Shown: piece by piece, positions 28,055-37,904 of the stretch | Layout: each line of letters opens with the position of its first letter | Numbering within the stretch: the stretch's first letter is position 1 | Position numbers and translations under genes: made by a program | Assembly (NCBI GenBank): GCA_963699105.1 | Contig: CAVOTI010000002.1 | Span: 104,640 to 168,639, forward strand | Reading direction: 5' to 3' | Origin: Bog-756 sp963699105 | Lineage (GTDB): Bacteria > Actinomycetota > Acidimicrobiia > Acidimicrobiales > RAAP-2 | DNA length: 64,000 nt | Notes under the pieces: generated by a model | Told to the model about the DNA's origin: nothing | The model's input: the letters and a program-made list of their open reading frames with translations, nothing else | Databases searched by the model: none

Positions 28055-29560
28055 TCAGGGTCGGGGCCCGATCCCGCTGGCCGGGCGGCGCATCATCTGA
28101 CCCATGGCGTCGCACACCTCGGTGGCCAGGGCCAGCGAATCGGGAAGGATCCCGGCCCCCAGGAACCCGTGGATCTGGTCGTGGTAGCACCGGTACTCGA
28201 CCTCGACCCCACCCTTGCGCAACGCCTCGGCGTAGTTGACGCCGTCCTGGCGCAGTGGGTCGAATCCCGCCGTCACCACCAGGGCCGGTGGGCCCCCGGT
28301 GAAGTCGTCGGCCATGAGAGGGGCCGCCCTCGGATCCTCCCAGTCGGACCGATCGGGTAGGTACTGCTCCCTGAAGTACTCCATCACCTCCCCGGTGAGG
28401 AGGAATCCGTCTTGCAGCGTGCGGGACGAGTCGGTGTCGAGCCGGGCGTCGACGGCCGGATAGACCAGGCCCTGGGCCACCGGGGGGGGAACGTCGTCCG
28501 GCGAGAAGGCGGCCACCCCGAGCGACTGTTGGGCCACCACCGCCGCCAGATTGCCTCCGGCACTGTCGCCCATCACCCCGACCCGACCGGCGGCGATGCC
28601 CAGCTCCTCGTGGTTGCGGTGCACCCAGGCGTAGGCGGTGAGGCAGTCGTCGACAGCGGCGGGGAACGGGTGCTCGGGGGCCAGCCGGTAGTCGACGGCC
28701 ACCACCACACAGTGGCTGACGGCGGCCAGCAGGCGGCAGAGGGCGTCGTGGGTGTCCAGGTCGCCGAGGACCCAGCCTCCTCCGTGGAAGTAGACGATGG
28801 CCGGCGGGCGCCCCCGCCCGTCCGGGCCGATCCCGACTCCCTCCCCGAACCGGCGGTAGACCCGGATGGGGATGCCCGGGTTTCCCCGGTCGCCGGGGAT
28901 GGTCCGGCCCCAGACATGGACGTCGGTCCGGACCGGCATGGTGAAACGGGCCGACGCCCTCATCTGCTTCCGCATGGTCGGGGCATCGAGGAGCCGGGCC
29001 CCGGCCTCGGGATCACGCCCGGCCGGGTCGAACCGGGCGATCAGCTCGATCATGGCCTGGGTGTTCCGGTTGAGCACCCGTCCGTCCCGCTCGATCGGCT
29101 CCCTCTTGCCCAGACAGGCCAGGACCAGCTCGGGATGGCGCAGGACGGCGGCCAGCCCACGCGCTCCGAGGGGCCAGTGCTCGAAGTTCCTCTGGACGGC
29201 CCGGCTGTACAGGGCCCGGTTCCGGGCCCGGCCCCGAAAGCGTCGCCCGGCCCGACCCGGATCGAGCTCGGCGTCCGGTCCGTCGGAGACGGAGACCCCG
29301 ATTGGCCCGTCACCGGCCTGGCGGCCCGGGGCGTCGACCACGGCCACCGCACGCTTCCGGACGGCTGGCGCTCTCTTGGCCGCTTTGGCCGCCTTGGTGG
29401 CCTTGGCCGCCTTGGTGGCTTTGGTGGCTTTGGTGGCCTTGGCCGCCTTGGTGGCTTTGGTGGCTTTGGTGGCCTTGGCGGGCCCCGTCACCGACGTCTC
29501 GGGCTCCGGCGGACGGGCCGGGGGCGCGGAGGATTCGGTCTGTTGGTCAGGGGGTCCCAT
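28055..29560 (-). CDS. HSL-family alpha/beta-hydrolase with histone-H1-like N-terminal repeat
   Basis: This 501-aa protein starts at MGPPDQQTESS. Residues about 25-70 are a Lys/Ala/Thr repeat (about 12 KAT/KAA units) like the tails of histone H1 or phasins PhaF/PhaM. A helical region follows, then a hormone-sensitive-lipase-type esterase: oxyanion motif YFHGGGWVLGDL, nucleophile GVMGDSAGGNLAAV, acid region VVTAGFDPLRQDGV, and His in YHDQIHGFLG. The frame is intact. It is divergent from the hydroxybutyryl-CoA dehydrogenase gene. A role in polyhydroxyalkanoate or lipid-granule turnover is possible but inferred. Confidence 0.85.
   Translation of the reverse strand: MGPPDQQTESSAPPARPPEPETSVTGPAKATKATKATKAAKATKATKATKAAKATKAAKAAKRAPAVRKRAVAVVDAPGRQAGDGPIGVSVSDGPDAELDPGRAGRRFRGRARNRALYSRAVQRNFEHWPLGARGLAAVLRHPELVLACLGKREPIERDGRVLNRNTQAMIELIARFDPAGRDPEAGARLLDAPTMRKQMRASARFTMPVRTDVHVWGRTIPGDRGNPGIPIRVYRRFGEGVGIGPDGRGRPPAIVYFHGGGWVLGDLDTHDALCRLLAAVSHCVVVAVDYRLAPEHPFPAAVDDCLTAYAWVHRNHEELGIAAGRVGVMGDSAGGNLAAVVAQQSLGVAAFSPDDVPPPVAQGLVYPAVDARLDTDSSRTLQDGFLLTGEVMEYFREQYLPDRSDWEDPRAAPLMADDFTGGPPALVVTAGFDPLRQDGVNYAEALRKGGVEVEYRCYHDQIHGFLGAGILPDSLALATEVCDAMGQMMRRPASGIGPRP
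29376..29480. repeat. 9-bp tandem repeat encoding Lys-Ala-Thr/Ala units
   Basis: About twelve imperfect copies of TTGGTGGCT / TTGGCCGCC lie inside the esterase gene. All are multiples of 9 bases, so length changes by slippage would keep the frame. They encode the basic KAT/KAA repeat on the minus strand. Confidence 0.85.
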
Positions 29561-29697
29561 CACCACATCGTGTCGGGGAGGCCGGGCGATGGCAAGCGGC
29601 GGCCCGGGGCCGGACTCCCCGCCGGATCGGGACCCCGGCGGGCCGGAGCCGCGGCGGCACCGCAGGGCGTGCCGGCTCGCCACTAGCATCGGCCCCT

Positions 29698-30552
29698 ATG
29701 TCAATCGCACGCGTGGGAATTGTCGGTTCGGGAATCATGGGTTCGGGTATCGCCGAGATCGCCTCGGTGAGCGGTTTCGAGGTGGTGCTGCGGTCCCGGA
29801 GCCAGTCGACAGCCGACGCCACCGTGGCCGCCATCGAGAAATCGCTGAACCGGCAGGTGGAGAAAGGCAAGAAGTCCGAAGAGGAGCGCGATGCGGCCCT
29901 GAGCCGGGTGACGGCCACCTCCGACCTGGGCGCCTTGAAGGACGTCGACCTGGTGGTGGAGTCGGTGGTAGAGGATCTGGCCGTGAAGAAGCTCCTGTTC
30001 AACGAACTCGACCGGATCACCGGCGACCAGGCCATTTTGGCCACCAACACCTCCACCCTCCCGGTCATAGAGCTGGCCATGCAGACCGGCCGGCCGGAAA
30101 AGGTGTGCGGCGTGCACTTCTTCAACCCGGCTCCGGTCATGGAGCTGGTGGAGGTGGTGCGTCCCCTGACCGCCTCGGACGAGACCATCGCCGCCGTCCG
30201 GCAGTTCGCCGAGTCGTGCGGCAAGACCCCCGTCGAGGTCAAGGACCAGGCCGGCTTCATCGTGAACGCCCTGCTGTTCCCCTACCTGAACAATGCGGTG
30301 CGGCTCTACGAGCAGGGTGTGGCGTCGATCGACGATATCGACACCGCCATGAAGGGCGGCTGCGGATTCCCGATGGGCCCCTTCGCCCTACTCGATCTGG
30401 TCGGGCTCGACACCTCACTCGCCATCCTCGACGCGCTCTACCAGGAATTCCGTGATCCCAACTACGCCGCCGTCCCCCTCCTGCGGCGCATGGTGGCCGC
30501 CGAGCAGCTCGGCCGCAAATCCGGACAGGGCTTCCTCGACTACCACAAGTGA
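29698..30552 (+). CDS. hbd: 3-hydroxybutyryl-CoA dehydrogenase
   Basis: This 284-aa protein has the standard length for Hbd/FadB2. It interconverts acetoacetyl-CoA and (S)-3-hydroxybutyryl-CoA with NAD(P)H. VGIVGSGIMGSGIAEIASVS binds the nucleotide. ATNTSTLPVIELA and GVHFFNPAPVMELVEVV hold the catalytic Ser, His and Asn, and the Glu partner lies in the adjacent segment. DQAGFIVNALLFPYLNNAVR starts the dimerising C-terminal domain. It precedes the mutase gene on the same strand by 160 bases. With the nearby thiolase and Ccr it would supply crotonyl-CoA after a dehydratase not seen here. Confidence 0.94.
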   Translation: MSIARVGIVGSGIMGSGIAEIASVSGFEVVLRSRSQSTADATVAAIEKSLNRQVEKGKKSEEERDAALSRVTATSDLGALKDVDLVVESVVEDLAVKKLLFNELDRITGDQAILATNTSTLPVIELAMQTGRPEKVCGVHFFNPAPVMELVEVVRPLTASDETIAAVRQFAESCGKTPVEVKDQAGFIVNALLFPYLNNAVRLYEQGVASIDDIDTAMKGGCGFPMGPFALLDLVGLDTSLAILDALYQEFRDPNYAAVPLLRRMVAAEQLGRKSGQGFLDYHK

Positions 30553-30711
30553 CCGCGGGGTAACCTGGGGTCACACCCCGGTGGCCGGCCCCGGTCTCGG
30601 GAAACCCGATGTGGGGGACGGGCAGTTGGAACCGGTTCTCGTCGGTTTCCCTCACGCCGGCCCAGGAGGGACAATGGAGGGTCCGAGCGCCAAGGCCGGC
30701 GACCGGACCAG

Positions 30712-32763
30712 ATGGTGGACGGGGCGGGGACGAGCGACGAGGTGCGATTGGTGACACGAAGCGACGAACCGACCGGAGCACCGGCCGTTCCCGCCTCCCG
30801 TGACAAGCCGTGGGTCATGCGGACCTACTCCGGCCACTCCTCGGCCAAGGCCTCCAACGAGCTCTACCGGACCAATCTGGCCAAGGGCCAGACGGGGCTG
30901 TCCATCGCCTTCGACCTCCCGACCCAGATCGGTTACGACCCCGACTCGCCCGAGGCGGCCGGGGAGGTCGGCAAGGTGGGCGTCCCCGTCGCCCATCTGG
31001 GCCACATGGCCCAACTGCTCGACCAGATCCCGGTCGAATCGATGAACACGTCGATGACCATCAACGCCACGGCGGCCTGGCTGCTCGGTCTCTACATCGC
31101 CAACGCCGAGGACCGGGGCGTCGACCCGAGGGTGTTGTCCGGCACCACCCAGAACGACATCGTCAAGGAGTACCTGTCCCGGGGGACATTCATCTTCCCG
31201 CCGCTCCCCAGCCGCCGTCTGACCGTGGACACCATCGCCTACACCGTCCGCAACGTGCCCCGATGGAACCCCATCAACGTCTGCAGCTACCACTTGCAGG
31301 AAGCCGGGGCCACCCCCCACCAGGAGGTGGCCTACGCCCTGGCCACCGCCATCGGGGTGCTCGACGCCGTGCGGCGCTCGGGACAGATCCCCGAGACCGA
31401 GTTCCCCTCGGTGGTCGGACGTATCTCATTCTTCGTCAACGCCGGAGTGAGGTTCATCGAGGAGACCTGCAAGATGCGGGCCTTCACCGCCTTGTGGGAG
31501 CGGGTGTGCACCGAGCGCTACGGAGTCACCGACCCCAAGATGAAGCGCATGCGCTATGGCGTGCAGGTGAACTCGCTGGGGTTGACCGAGGCCCAGCCGG
31601 AGAACAACGTGCCCCGCATCGTGCTCGAATCCCTGGGGGTGACCCTGTCCAAGAGTGCCCGGGCGAGGGCACTCCAGCTCCCGGCGTGGAACGAGGCCCT
31701 GGGCCTGCCCCGGCCGTGGGACCAGCAGTGGTCCCTCCGCATCCAACAGATCCTGGCCTTCGAGTCCGACCTCCTCGAGTACGACGACATCTTCGAGGGC
31801 TCGGTGGTGATCCAGAAGAAGACGGACGAGGTGGCCGAGGCGTCATGGGCCGAGCTGCAGAGCGTCCTCGATCTGGGCGGGGCGTTCGAGGCCATCGACG
31901 AGCTCAAGAGCCGACTGGTGGCCAGTCAGTCGGACCGGGTCCGTCGTATCGAGACCGGAGAGCTGCAGGTGGTGGGGGTCAATTGTTTCACCGAGACGGC
32001 GGAGTCACCGCTGTCGGCCGAGTCCGGTGGCGAATCGATCCTCCGGGTCGACCCCGCCGTCGAGACGGAGCTACGCCTCGACGTGGAGGCGTGGAGGGCA
32101 GCCCGCGACAACACCCGGGTCGGGCGGGCACTCGACGATCTGCGCAGGGCGGCCGAGGGATCCGAGAACGTCATGCCCGCCACCATCGCCCTGGCTCATG
32201 CCGGGGGCACCACCGGCGAGTGGGCCGGTGCGCTACGCCAGGTGTTCGGGGAGTACCGGGCGCCCACCGGGGTCAACGGTGGCGTCGGCCATCGCGGGAC
32301 GGAATTCCGCGCCGTGCTGGCCCGGTCGAAGGCCATGGCCGAGGAGGCCGGCGGACCGCCCAAGCTACTGGTGGCCAAGCCGGGGCTCGACGGCCACTCC
32401 AACGGCGCCGAGCAGATCGCGGTGGCGGCCCGCGACGCCGGGTTCGAGGTCGTGTACCAGGGCATCCGACTCTCGCCGGCCGAGATCGCCTCCGCCGCCC
32501 GCGACGAGGACGTCGATGTGGTGGGCATCTCCATCCTGTCGGGTTCCCATCTCGAGCTGGTCCCCGAAGTGGTCGACCGGCTCCGGGCGGCGGGAGTGGA
32601 GGCCCCGGTGGTGGTGGGTGGCATCATCCCCCCCGAGGACGCCGACATCCTGGTGGGCAAAGGGGTGGCCAGGGTCTACACCCCCAAGGACTTCGAGATC
32701 GGTCAGATGATGGACGACATGGTCACCCTGGCCCAGGGGTACCGAGCCGGCTCGCACCACTGA
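30712..32763 (+). CDS. ecm: Ethylmalonyl-CoA mutase (MeaA-type, B12-dependent)
   Basis: This 683-aa single-chain adenosylcobalamin mutase has an N-terminal TIM barrel that begins WVMRTYSGHSSAKASNELYR and contains TGLSIAFDLPTQIGYDPDSP and SVESMNTS-type substrate motifs. The C-terminal B12 domain has the base-off motif GLDGHSNGAEQIA, where the DxHxxG His ligates cobalt. The SNGAEQIA variant distinguishes ethylmalonyl-CoA mutases/MeaA from methylmalonyl-CoA mutases. It converts ethylmalonyl-CoA to methylsuccinyl-CoA. The ATG at 30712 or the GTG at 30751 may start it. It is convergent with accE, 14 bases apart. Confidence 0.9.
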   Translation: MVDGAGTSDEVRLVTRSDEPTGAPAVPASRDKPWVMRTYSGHSSAKASNELYRTNLAKGQTGLSIAFDLPTQIGYDPDSPEAAGEVGKVGVPVAHLGHMAQLLDQIPVESMNTSMTINATAAWLLGLYIANAEDRGVDPRVLSGTTQNDIVKEYLSRGTFIFPPLPSRRLTVDTIAYTVRNVPRWNPINVCSYHLQEAGATPHQEVAYALATAIGVLDAVRRSGQIPETEFPSVVGRISFFVNAGVRFIEETCKMRAFTALWERVCTERYGVTDPKMKRMRYGVQVNSLGLTEAQPENNVPRIVLESLGVTLSKSARARALQLPAWNEALGLPRPWDQQWSLRIQQILAFESDLLEYDDIFEGSVVIQKKTDEVAEASWAELQSVLDLGGAFEAIDELKSRLVASQSDRVRRIETGELQVVGVNCFTETAESPLSAESGGESILRVDPAVETELRLDVEAWRAARDNTRVGRALDDLRRAAEGSENVMPATIALAHAGGTTGEWAGALRQVFGEYRAPTGVNGGVGHRGTEFRAVLARSKAMAEEAGGPPKLLVAKPGLDGHSNGAEQIAVAARDAGFEVVYQGIRLSPAEIASAARDEDVDVVGISILSGSHLELVPEVVDRLRAAGVEAPVVVGGIIPPEDADILVGKGVARVYTPKDFEIGQMMDDMVTLAQGYRAGSHH

Positions 32764-32777
32764 GGTCGCACTCGGCC

Positions 32778-33008
32778 TCAGCCGGCCGCCCACGGGCGCT
32801 CGCGGCGGGTGGTGGCCGGCCTCGACCACCAGCGTCCACTGAAACGCCACGCCGGCAGGGAGGGACCCCCGGTCCGATCGGCCGACGCCACCACCGGTCG
32901 GGGCCATGCCTGGTCGACGGCGGCAGCCAGGACCGCCACCACCTCGGGGTCCACGTCCGGCCGAACTGCGATACCGGGGGGACCGCCCGGTGCCATCCCG
33001 GTCGTCAC
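32778..33008 (-). CDS. Acyl-CoA carboxylase epsilon subunit
   Basis: This 76-aa protein starts with a GTG at 33008 that overlaps the carboxyltransferase stop (GTGA), so it is translationally coupled. The pattern fits the actinobacterial AccE/PccE family: PDVDPEVVAVLAAAVDQAW followed by a Pro-rich link and a C-terminal WRFSGR-type tail. Epsilon subunits bind and stabilise the alpha-beta carboxylase core. The family is short and variable, so position is the strongest evidence. Confidence 0.72.
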   Translation of the reverse strand: MTTGMAPGGPPGIAVRPDVDPEVVAVLAAAVDQAWPRPVVASADRTGGPSLPAWRFSGRWWSRPATTRRERPWAAG

Positions 33009-34578
33009 AGCGGCACGTTCCCGTGCTTGCGCTTGGGAAGGTCCTCTTGCTTGGACGCCAGCAAGCCGAGGCTCCGGACGAGGACCCGGCGGGTTTCGGC
33101 GGGATCGATGACGTCGTCGACGTAGCCGCGCTCGGCCGCCACATAGGGGTTGGCGTAGCGCTCGGTGTACTCCTCGACCAGCTCGGCTTGCGGCGGCCCA
33201 CCGGGTCGTCGGCTTCGGCCAGCTCACGCCGGTAGACGATCTCGACCGCGCCCTGCGGCCCCATGACGGCCAGCTCGGCCGACGGCCAGGCGAAGGCCAG
33301 GTCGGCGCCGATCGACTTCGAGTTCATGACCACATAGGCGCCGCCGTAGGCCTTGCGGGTGATGATCTGGATCCGGGGGACCGTCGACTCGCAGTAGGCG
33401 TAGAGGAGCTTGGCCCCGTGGCGGATGATGCCGCCGTACTCCTGGTCGGTCCCGGGCATGAACCCGGGAACGTCGACGAAGGTGACGAGGGGGATGTTGA
33501 AGGCGTCGCAGGTCCGCACGAAGCGGGCGCCCTTCTCCGAGGAGTCGATGTCGAGCACGCCCGGCCAGCACGGCGGGCTGGTTGCCCGACGATGCCGACC
33601 GCCCGGCCGTCGATACGGGCGAACCCGCACGTCAGGTTCATCGCCCAGTGGGGGATGCACCTCGAAGTAGTCGCCGTCGTCGACCACCGCCTCGATGACC
33701 TTCTTCATGTCGTAGGGCTGGTTGGGCGAGGCCGGCATCAGGTCGACTCAGCTCCGGGGTGAGCCGCTCAGGGTCGTCGCCGGCGTCGACCACGAGGCGG
33801 CTCCTCCAGGTTGTTGGAGGGGAGGAAGCACAACAGGTAACGGACGTCGTCGAGGCAGGCCTTCTCGTCCGGGGCGACGAAGGTCGCCACGCCCGACTTG
33901 GTGGCGTGGCTCATCGCCCCGCCCAGCTCCTCGAGGGTGACGTCCTCGCCGGTCACCGTCTTCACCACGTCGGGTCCGGTGATGAACATGTGGCTGGTCC
34001 CCTGGACCATGAAGATGAAGTCGGTCATGGCCGGGCTGTACACGGCCCCGCCGGCGCAGGGCCCGAGGATGACGCTGATCTGGGGGATCACGCCCGACGC
34101 CTGACGTTGCGGTGGAAGATGCCGCCGTAGGAGTGCAGGGAGACCACGCCCTCTTGGATGCGGGCCCCGGCGCCGTCGTTGAGGCCGATCATCGGCACGC
34201 CGATGCGAGGCGGCGAGATCCATCACCTTGTGGATCTTCTCGGCGAAGACCTCGCCCAGTGCCCCGCCGAACACGGTGAAGTCCTGGCTGAACACGCAGA
34301 CCCGGCGCCCGTCGATTGTGCCGAACCCGGTGATCACGCCGTCGGTGTAGGGCCGGTTCTCCTCCAGGCCCATGCCGTGGGCCCGGTGGCGGGCCAGCAT
34401 GTCGAGCTCCTGGAACGAGCCGTCGTCGAGCAGGTAGTCGATCCGCTCCCGGGCGGTCATCTTGCCCTTGGCGTGGTGGTTCTCGACCGCCCTGGGCGAG
34501 CCGGCGTTGCGGGCCTAGCTCCTGGCGGCGCTCGGCCAGTTCCTCGAGGCGTTGGGTCATGGGGTGATCCATGGCCAC
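33005..34578 (-). CDS. pccB: Propionyl-/methylmalonyl-CoA carboxylase carboxyltransferase (beta) subunit, frameshifted
   Basis: The crotonase-fold carboxyltransferase adds CO2 from biotin to propionyl-CoA. The N-terminal half has ARERIDYLLDDGSFQELD, VCVFSQDFTVFGGALGEVFA and SVILGPCAGGAVYSPAMTDF; the C-terminal half has VTFVDVPGFMPGTDQEYGGI, ITRKAYGGAYVVMNSKSIGA and AVMGPQGAVEIVYRRELAEA. The end is NVPL at 33005. At least five indels interrupt it (near 33195, 33580-33640, 33760, 34105, 34206, 34515). The biotin-carrying alpha subunit is not in the window. It completes conversion of propionyl-CoA to methylmalonyl-CoA in the ethylmalonyl-CoA route. Confidence 0.88.
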
Positions 34579-34670
34579 TGAGGCTACCGGACCGGCCGGT
34601 GCACGTTGAGCGACGATCGGGCCGGTGGCCGGCTCCGCCGGCCCGGGCTGACCTCTCCGCTGGTGGCCGG

Positions 34671-35082
34671 TTACTCCTGGACGAGCTCGATCAGGGTGCC
34701 GAAGGCGCCCTTCGGGTGCACGAAGGCCACCGTCGTCCCCCGCGAGCCGGGCCGGGGGGCCTGGTCGATCCCTGGCCGCCGTGGTCCTTCACCGACTGCA
34801 GGGCGGCGGCGCAGTCGGCCACCCGGTAGCCGACGTGGTGGAGCCCTCGCCCTTCTTCTCCAGGTACTTGGCCACCGGGGAGTCGTCCGCGGGTCGGGGT
34901 GAGCAGCTGGATGTAGGAGTCGGCCACCTTCAGCAGTGCCTCTTCGACCCCGTCGGACTCGACCCGCTCGCGGTGGGCCACCGTGGCCCCGAAGGTGTCG
35001 GCGTACCAGGCGATGGCCGCCTCGAGGTCGCGGCACGGCGATGGCCACGTGGTCGATCTCGGTCAGCAGCCGGCTCGCTCAT
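34671..35082 (-). CDS. mce: Methylmalonyl/ethylmalonyl-CoA epimerase (frameshifted)
   Basis: A small vicinal-oxygen-chelate fold enzyme that epimerises (2R/2S)-methyl- or ethylmalonyl-CoA. The ATG at 35082 overlaps the ccr stop (ATGA). Recognisable segments are VAHRERVESDGVEEALLKVA, DSYIQLLTPT, GEGLHHVGYRVADCAAALQS and RGTTVAFVHPKGAFGTLIEL, with the metal-binding His and Glu in place. Frames change near 35035, 34890-34840 and 34760. The length (about 137 aa) is normal. Confidence 0.86.
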
Positions 35083-36426
35083 GCCCCGTGCCTCCGGAAC
35101 AAGGTGATCCGGTCCTCTCCCACCTCGGCCCGGAACTCGGGGTCGTCGATGCCCAGCCCCTCCTCGGGAGCCAGGCACAGCACGCCGATCTTCCCCTCGT
35201 GCAGGTTGTGGTGGACCTGGTAGGCGGCATCGCCCACCTCGCTCGAGGGGGTAGCACGGCCGACAGCGGCGGCAGGATCTTGCCCTCGCAGACCAGCTGG
35301 TTGGCCTCCCACGCCTCCCGGTAGTTGGCGAAGTGGGAGCCCTTGATGGTCTTGAGCTTCATCCACAGGTGGCGATTGTCGTACTCGATCATGTAGCCCG
35401 ACGTGGCCGCACACGTCACGATGATCCCGCCCCGCTTGGCCGGCGAACACCGACGCACCCATGGTCTGGCGACCCGGATGCTCGAACACGATGTCCACGT
35501 CGTCACCGACCAGTGCCCGGATGTCCTTGCCGAGGCGGCGCCACTCCGACTCGTCCTGGGTGTGCTCGTCCTTCCAGAAACGGTAGTTGGCCGCCTTGCG
35601 GTCGATCACCGCCTCCACCCCCAGGTCGTGGAGGAGCTCGACCTTCGACGGCGAGGAGACCACACCGACCGGGGTCCCGCCGCCGTTGAGCACGTACTGG
35701 ACGGCGTAGGCGCCGAGACCGCCCGGAGGCCCCCCAGACCAGCACCTTGTCGCCCTGTTGCATGTGCGGCACCGTTCTTCGACACCAGCATGCGGTAGGA
35801 GGTCGAGTTGCACAGGGCGTTGACCGCCGCCTCCTCCCAGGTCAGGTGGGTGGGCTTGGGCATCAGCTGGTTGGCCTTCACAACCGCCAGGTCGGCCAGC
35901 CCGCCGAAGTTCGTCTCGAAACCCCAGATGCGCTGGTTGTCAGCGAGCATCGAGTCGTCGTGGGCGCTGGGGCTCTGGTCGTCCACGTAGTTGCAGTGGA
36001 CGGTGACCTTGTCGCCCGGCTTCCAGTTCCGCACGGCCGAACCGACCCGCAGGACCACACCGGAGGCGTCCGATCCGACCACGTGGTAGTCGAGGGCGTG
36101 GCGCTTCCCCCATGCGCTCTCCTTGCCCAGCCGGTCGAGGAACCCGAACGTCGGCAGGGGCTCGAAGATCGAGGTCCACACGGTGTTGAAGTTGATGGCG
36201 CTGGCCATGACGGCGATGTAGGCCTCGTCGGGAGCCAGCTCGGGAACGGCCACCTCGCTCGACGTGGAGGGACTTCCGGGGGTCCTTGTCCTCGGTGGCC
36301 AGACCCTCGAACATGCCCGACGTCGTCCCGCCGTACGAACGCCGCCCGGTACGACTCCGGGAGCGGGATGGCGGCCAGCTCATCGCCTGAGGCACCTGCT
36401 TGGATGGCACGAAGGAAGTCCTGCAT
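35079..36426 (-). CDS. ccr: Crotonyl-CoA carboxylase/reductase (frameshifted)
   Basis: A zinc-free MDR enzyme that reductively carboxylates crotonyl-CoA to ethylmalonyl-CoA with NADPH and CO2. It starts MQDFLRAIQAGASGDEL. Typical segments follow: INFNTVWTSIFEPLPTFGFL, YHVVGSDASGVVLRVGSAVR, HDDSMLADNQRIWGFETNFG, DKVLVWGASGGLGAYAVQYV (NADPH), DIVFEHPGRQTMGASVF, GGIIVTCAATSGYMIEYDNR and IKGSHFANYREAWEANQL. Indels lie near 36320, 36255, 35770, 35725, 35440 and 35250. It leads the ccr-mce-pccB-accE operon. This gene is diagnostic for the ethylmalonyl-CoA pathway (or for extender-unit supply). Confidence 0.92.
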
Positions 36427-36613
36427 GGGATGCGAGGATAGCCGGGCCGGACGGACACCGACCGGGGTCCCCAGCCTCTCGGGTCGGCCCACCGGCGGGC
36501 CGGCGGAGCCGTCTGGTCACCGTGCGGGAGGAGGCCGTATCATGGTGCCGTCGTCGTGGCGGGCCCAAGGGGGGATCGCCGCCTGATCAGGCCACACGGC
36601 CTCGGAGGTCCAC

Positions 36614-37800
36614 ATGCCCGGAACCGTCATCGTCGCAGGTGCCCGTACGCCGATCGGAAAGCTCTCGGGCGCCCTGGGGGGCTTTGCCGCCACCGAGCTC
36701 GGCGGGTTCGCCATCGCCGCCGCCCTCGAGCGGGCCGGCATCCGGCCCGACCAGGTCGACTACACGTTCATGGGGCAGGTGATCCAGGCCGGTGCCGGCC
36801 AGATCACGGCCCGCCAGGCGGCGGTCAACGCCGGCATCCCGATGACCGTCCCGGCCACCACCGTCAACAAGGTCTGTCTCTCCGGCCTCAACGCCATCTA
36901 CCTGGCCGACCTGATGATCAACGCCGGCGAGGCGGAGATCGTGGTGGCCGGGGGGATGGAGTCGATGACCCAGGCGCCCTACCTGCTGCCGGGCGCCCGG
37001 GCCGGCTACCGGCTCGGGGACGCCACCGCTGGTCGACTCGATGATGTACGACGGCCTGTTCTGCGCCTTCGACCAGTGCGCCATGGGGCTGTCGACCGAG
37101 CGGTACAACGGAGCCGACGGCGTCTCGCGCCAGCGCCAGGACGCCTTCAGCCGCACTGTCCCACGAGCGGGCGGCCGCAGCCATCAAGGACGGCAAGTTC
37201 GCCGACGAGATCGTGCCGGTGAGCGTTCCCCAGCGGAAGGGCGATCCCCTGGTGGTCGACACCGACGAAGGGGTGCGGCCCGAGACCACGGCCGAGTCGC
37301 TGGGCAAGCTGCGTCCCGCGTTCGACAAGAACGGCACCGTCACCGCCGGCAACGCCATCCCAGATCTCCGACGGTGGAGCGGCCGTCATCGTGATGTCCA
37401 AGGCCAAGGCCGAAGAGCTGGGGCTGTCCCCGCTCGGCGAGCTGGTGTCGCTACGGCCAAGTGGCCGGGCCCGACGCCTCGCTGCTCCACCAGCCCTCGC
37501 ATGCCATCTCGGTGGCTCTGGACAAGGCCGGGCTGACCGTCAAGGACATCGACATCTTCGAGATCAACGAGGCCTTCGCCGCGGTGGGCTGCGCCTCGGC
37601 CGCCGACCTGGGGATCAGCGACGAGGTGCTCAACGTCAACGGCGGCGCCATCGCCCTCGGCCACCCGGTCGGGCATGTCGGGCACCCGGCTGGCGCTGAC
37701 CTCACTCCTCGAGCTCAAGCGACGGGGCGGCGGGACGGCGGCGGTCAGCCTGTGCGGTGGCGGCGGCCAGGGTGACGCGGCCATCCTTCGCACGCTCTGA
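36614..37800 (+). CDS. Acetyl-CoA acetyltransferase (thiolase, frameshifted)
   Basis: A biosynthetic thiolase joining two acetyl-CoA to acetoacetyl-CoA. It starts VIVAGARTPIGKLSGALGGF. The nucleophile Cys is in TVNKVCLSGLNAIYLAD, NEAFAAVGCASAADLG carries the His region, and the C-terminal Cys is in VSLCGGGGQGDAAI. Frames change near 37025, 37155, 37365, 37455 and 37680. It is divergent from ccr with a 187-base shared promoter region, and so feeds the same pathway (or polyhydroxybutyrate). Confidence 0.88.
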
Positions 37801-37904
37801 GGCGCCGACCTCTGGCTCTGTGATCCAGACGACATCCCGGGATCCAGGCGACGTCCCGGCCCCGGCTCCCCCGGACAGGGCGCCGGCCGGGTCCGGTGTC
37901 ACCG

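Noticed and set aside
17800..37780. Programmed frameshifting as an explanation for broken genes
   Set aside because: Breaks occur several times per gene, at unrelated contexts and in both directions, and without slippery heptamers. Sequence error is simpler.
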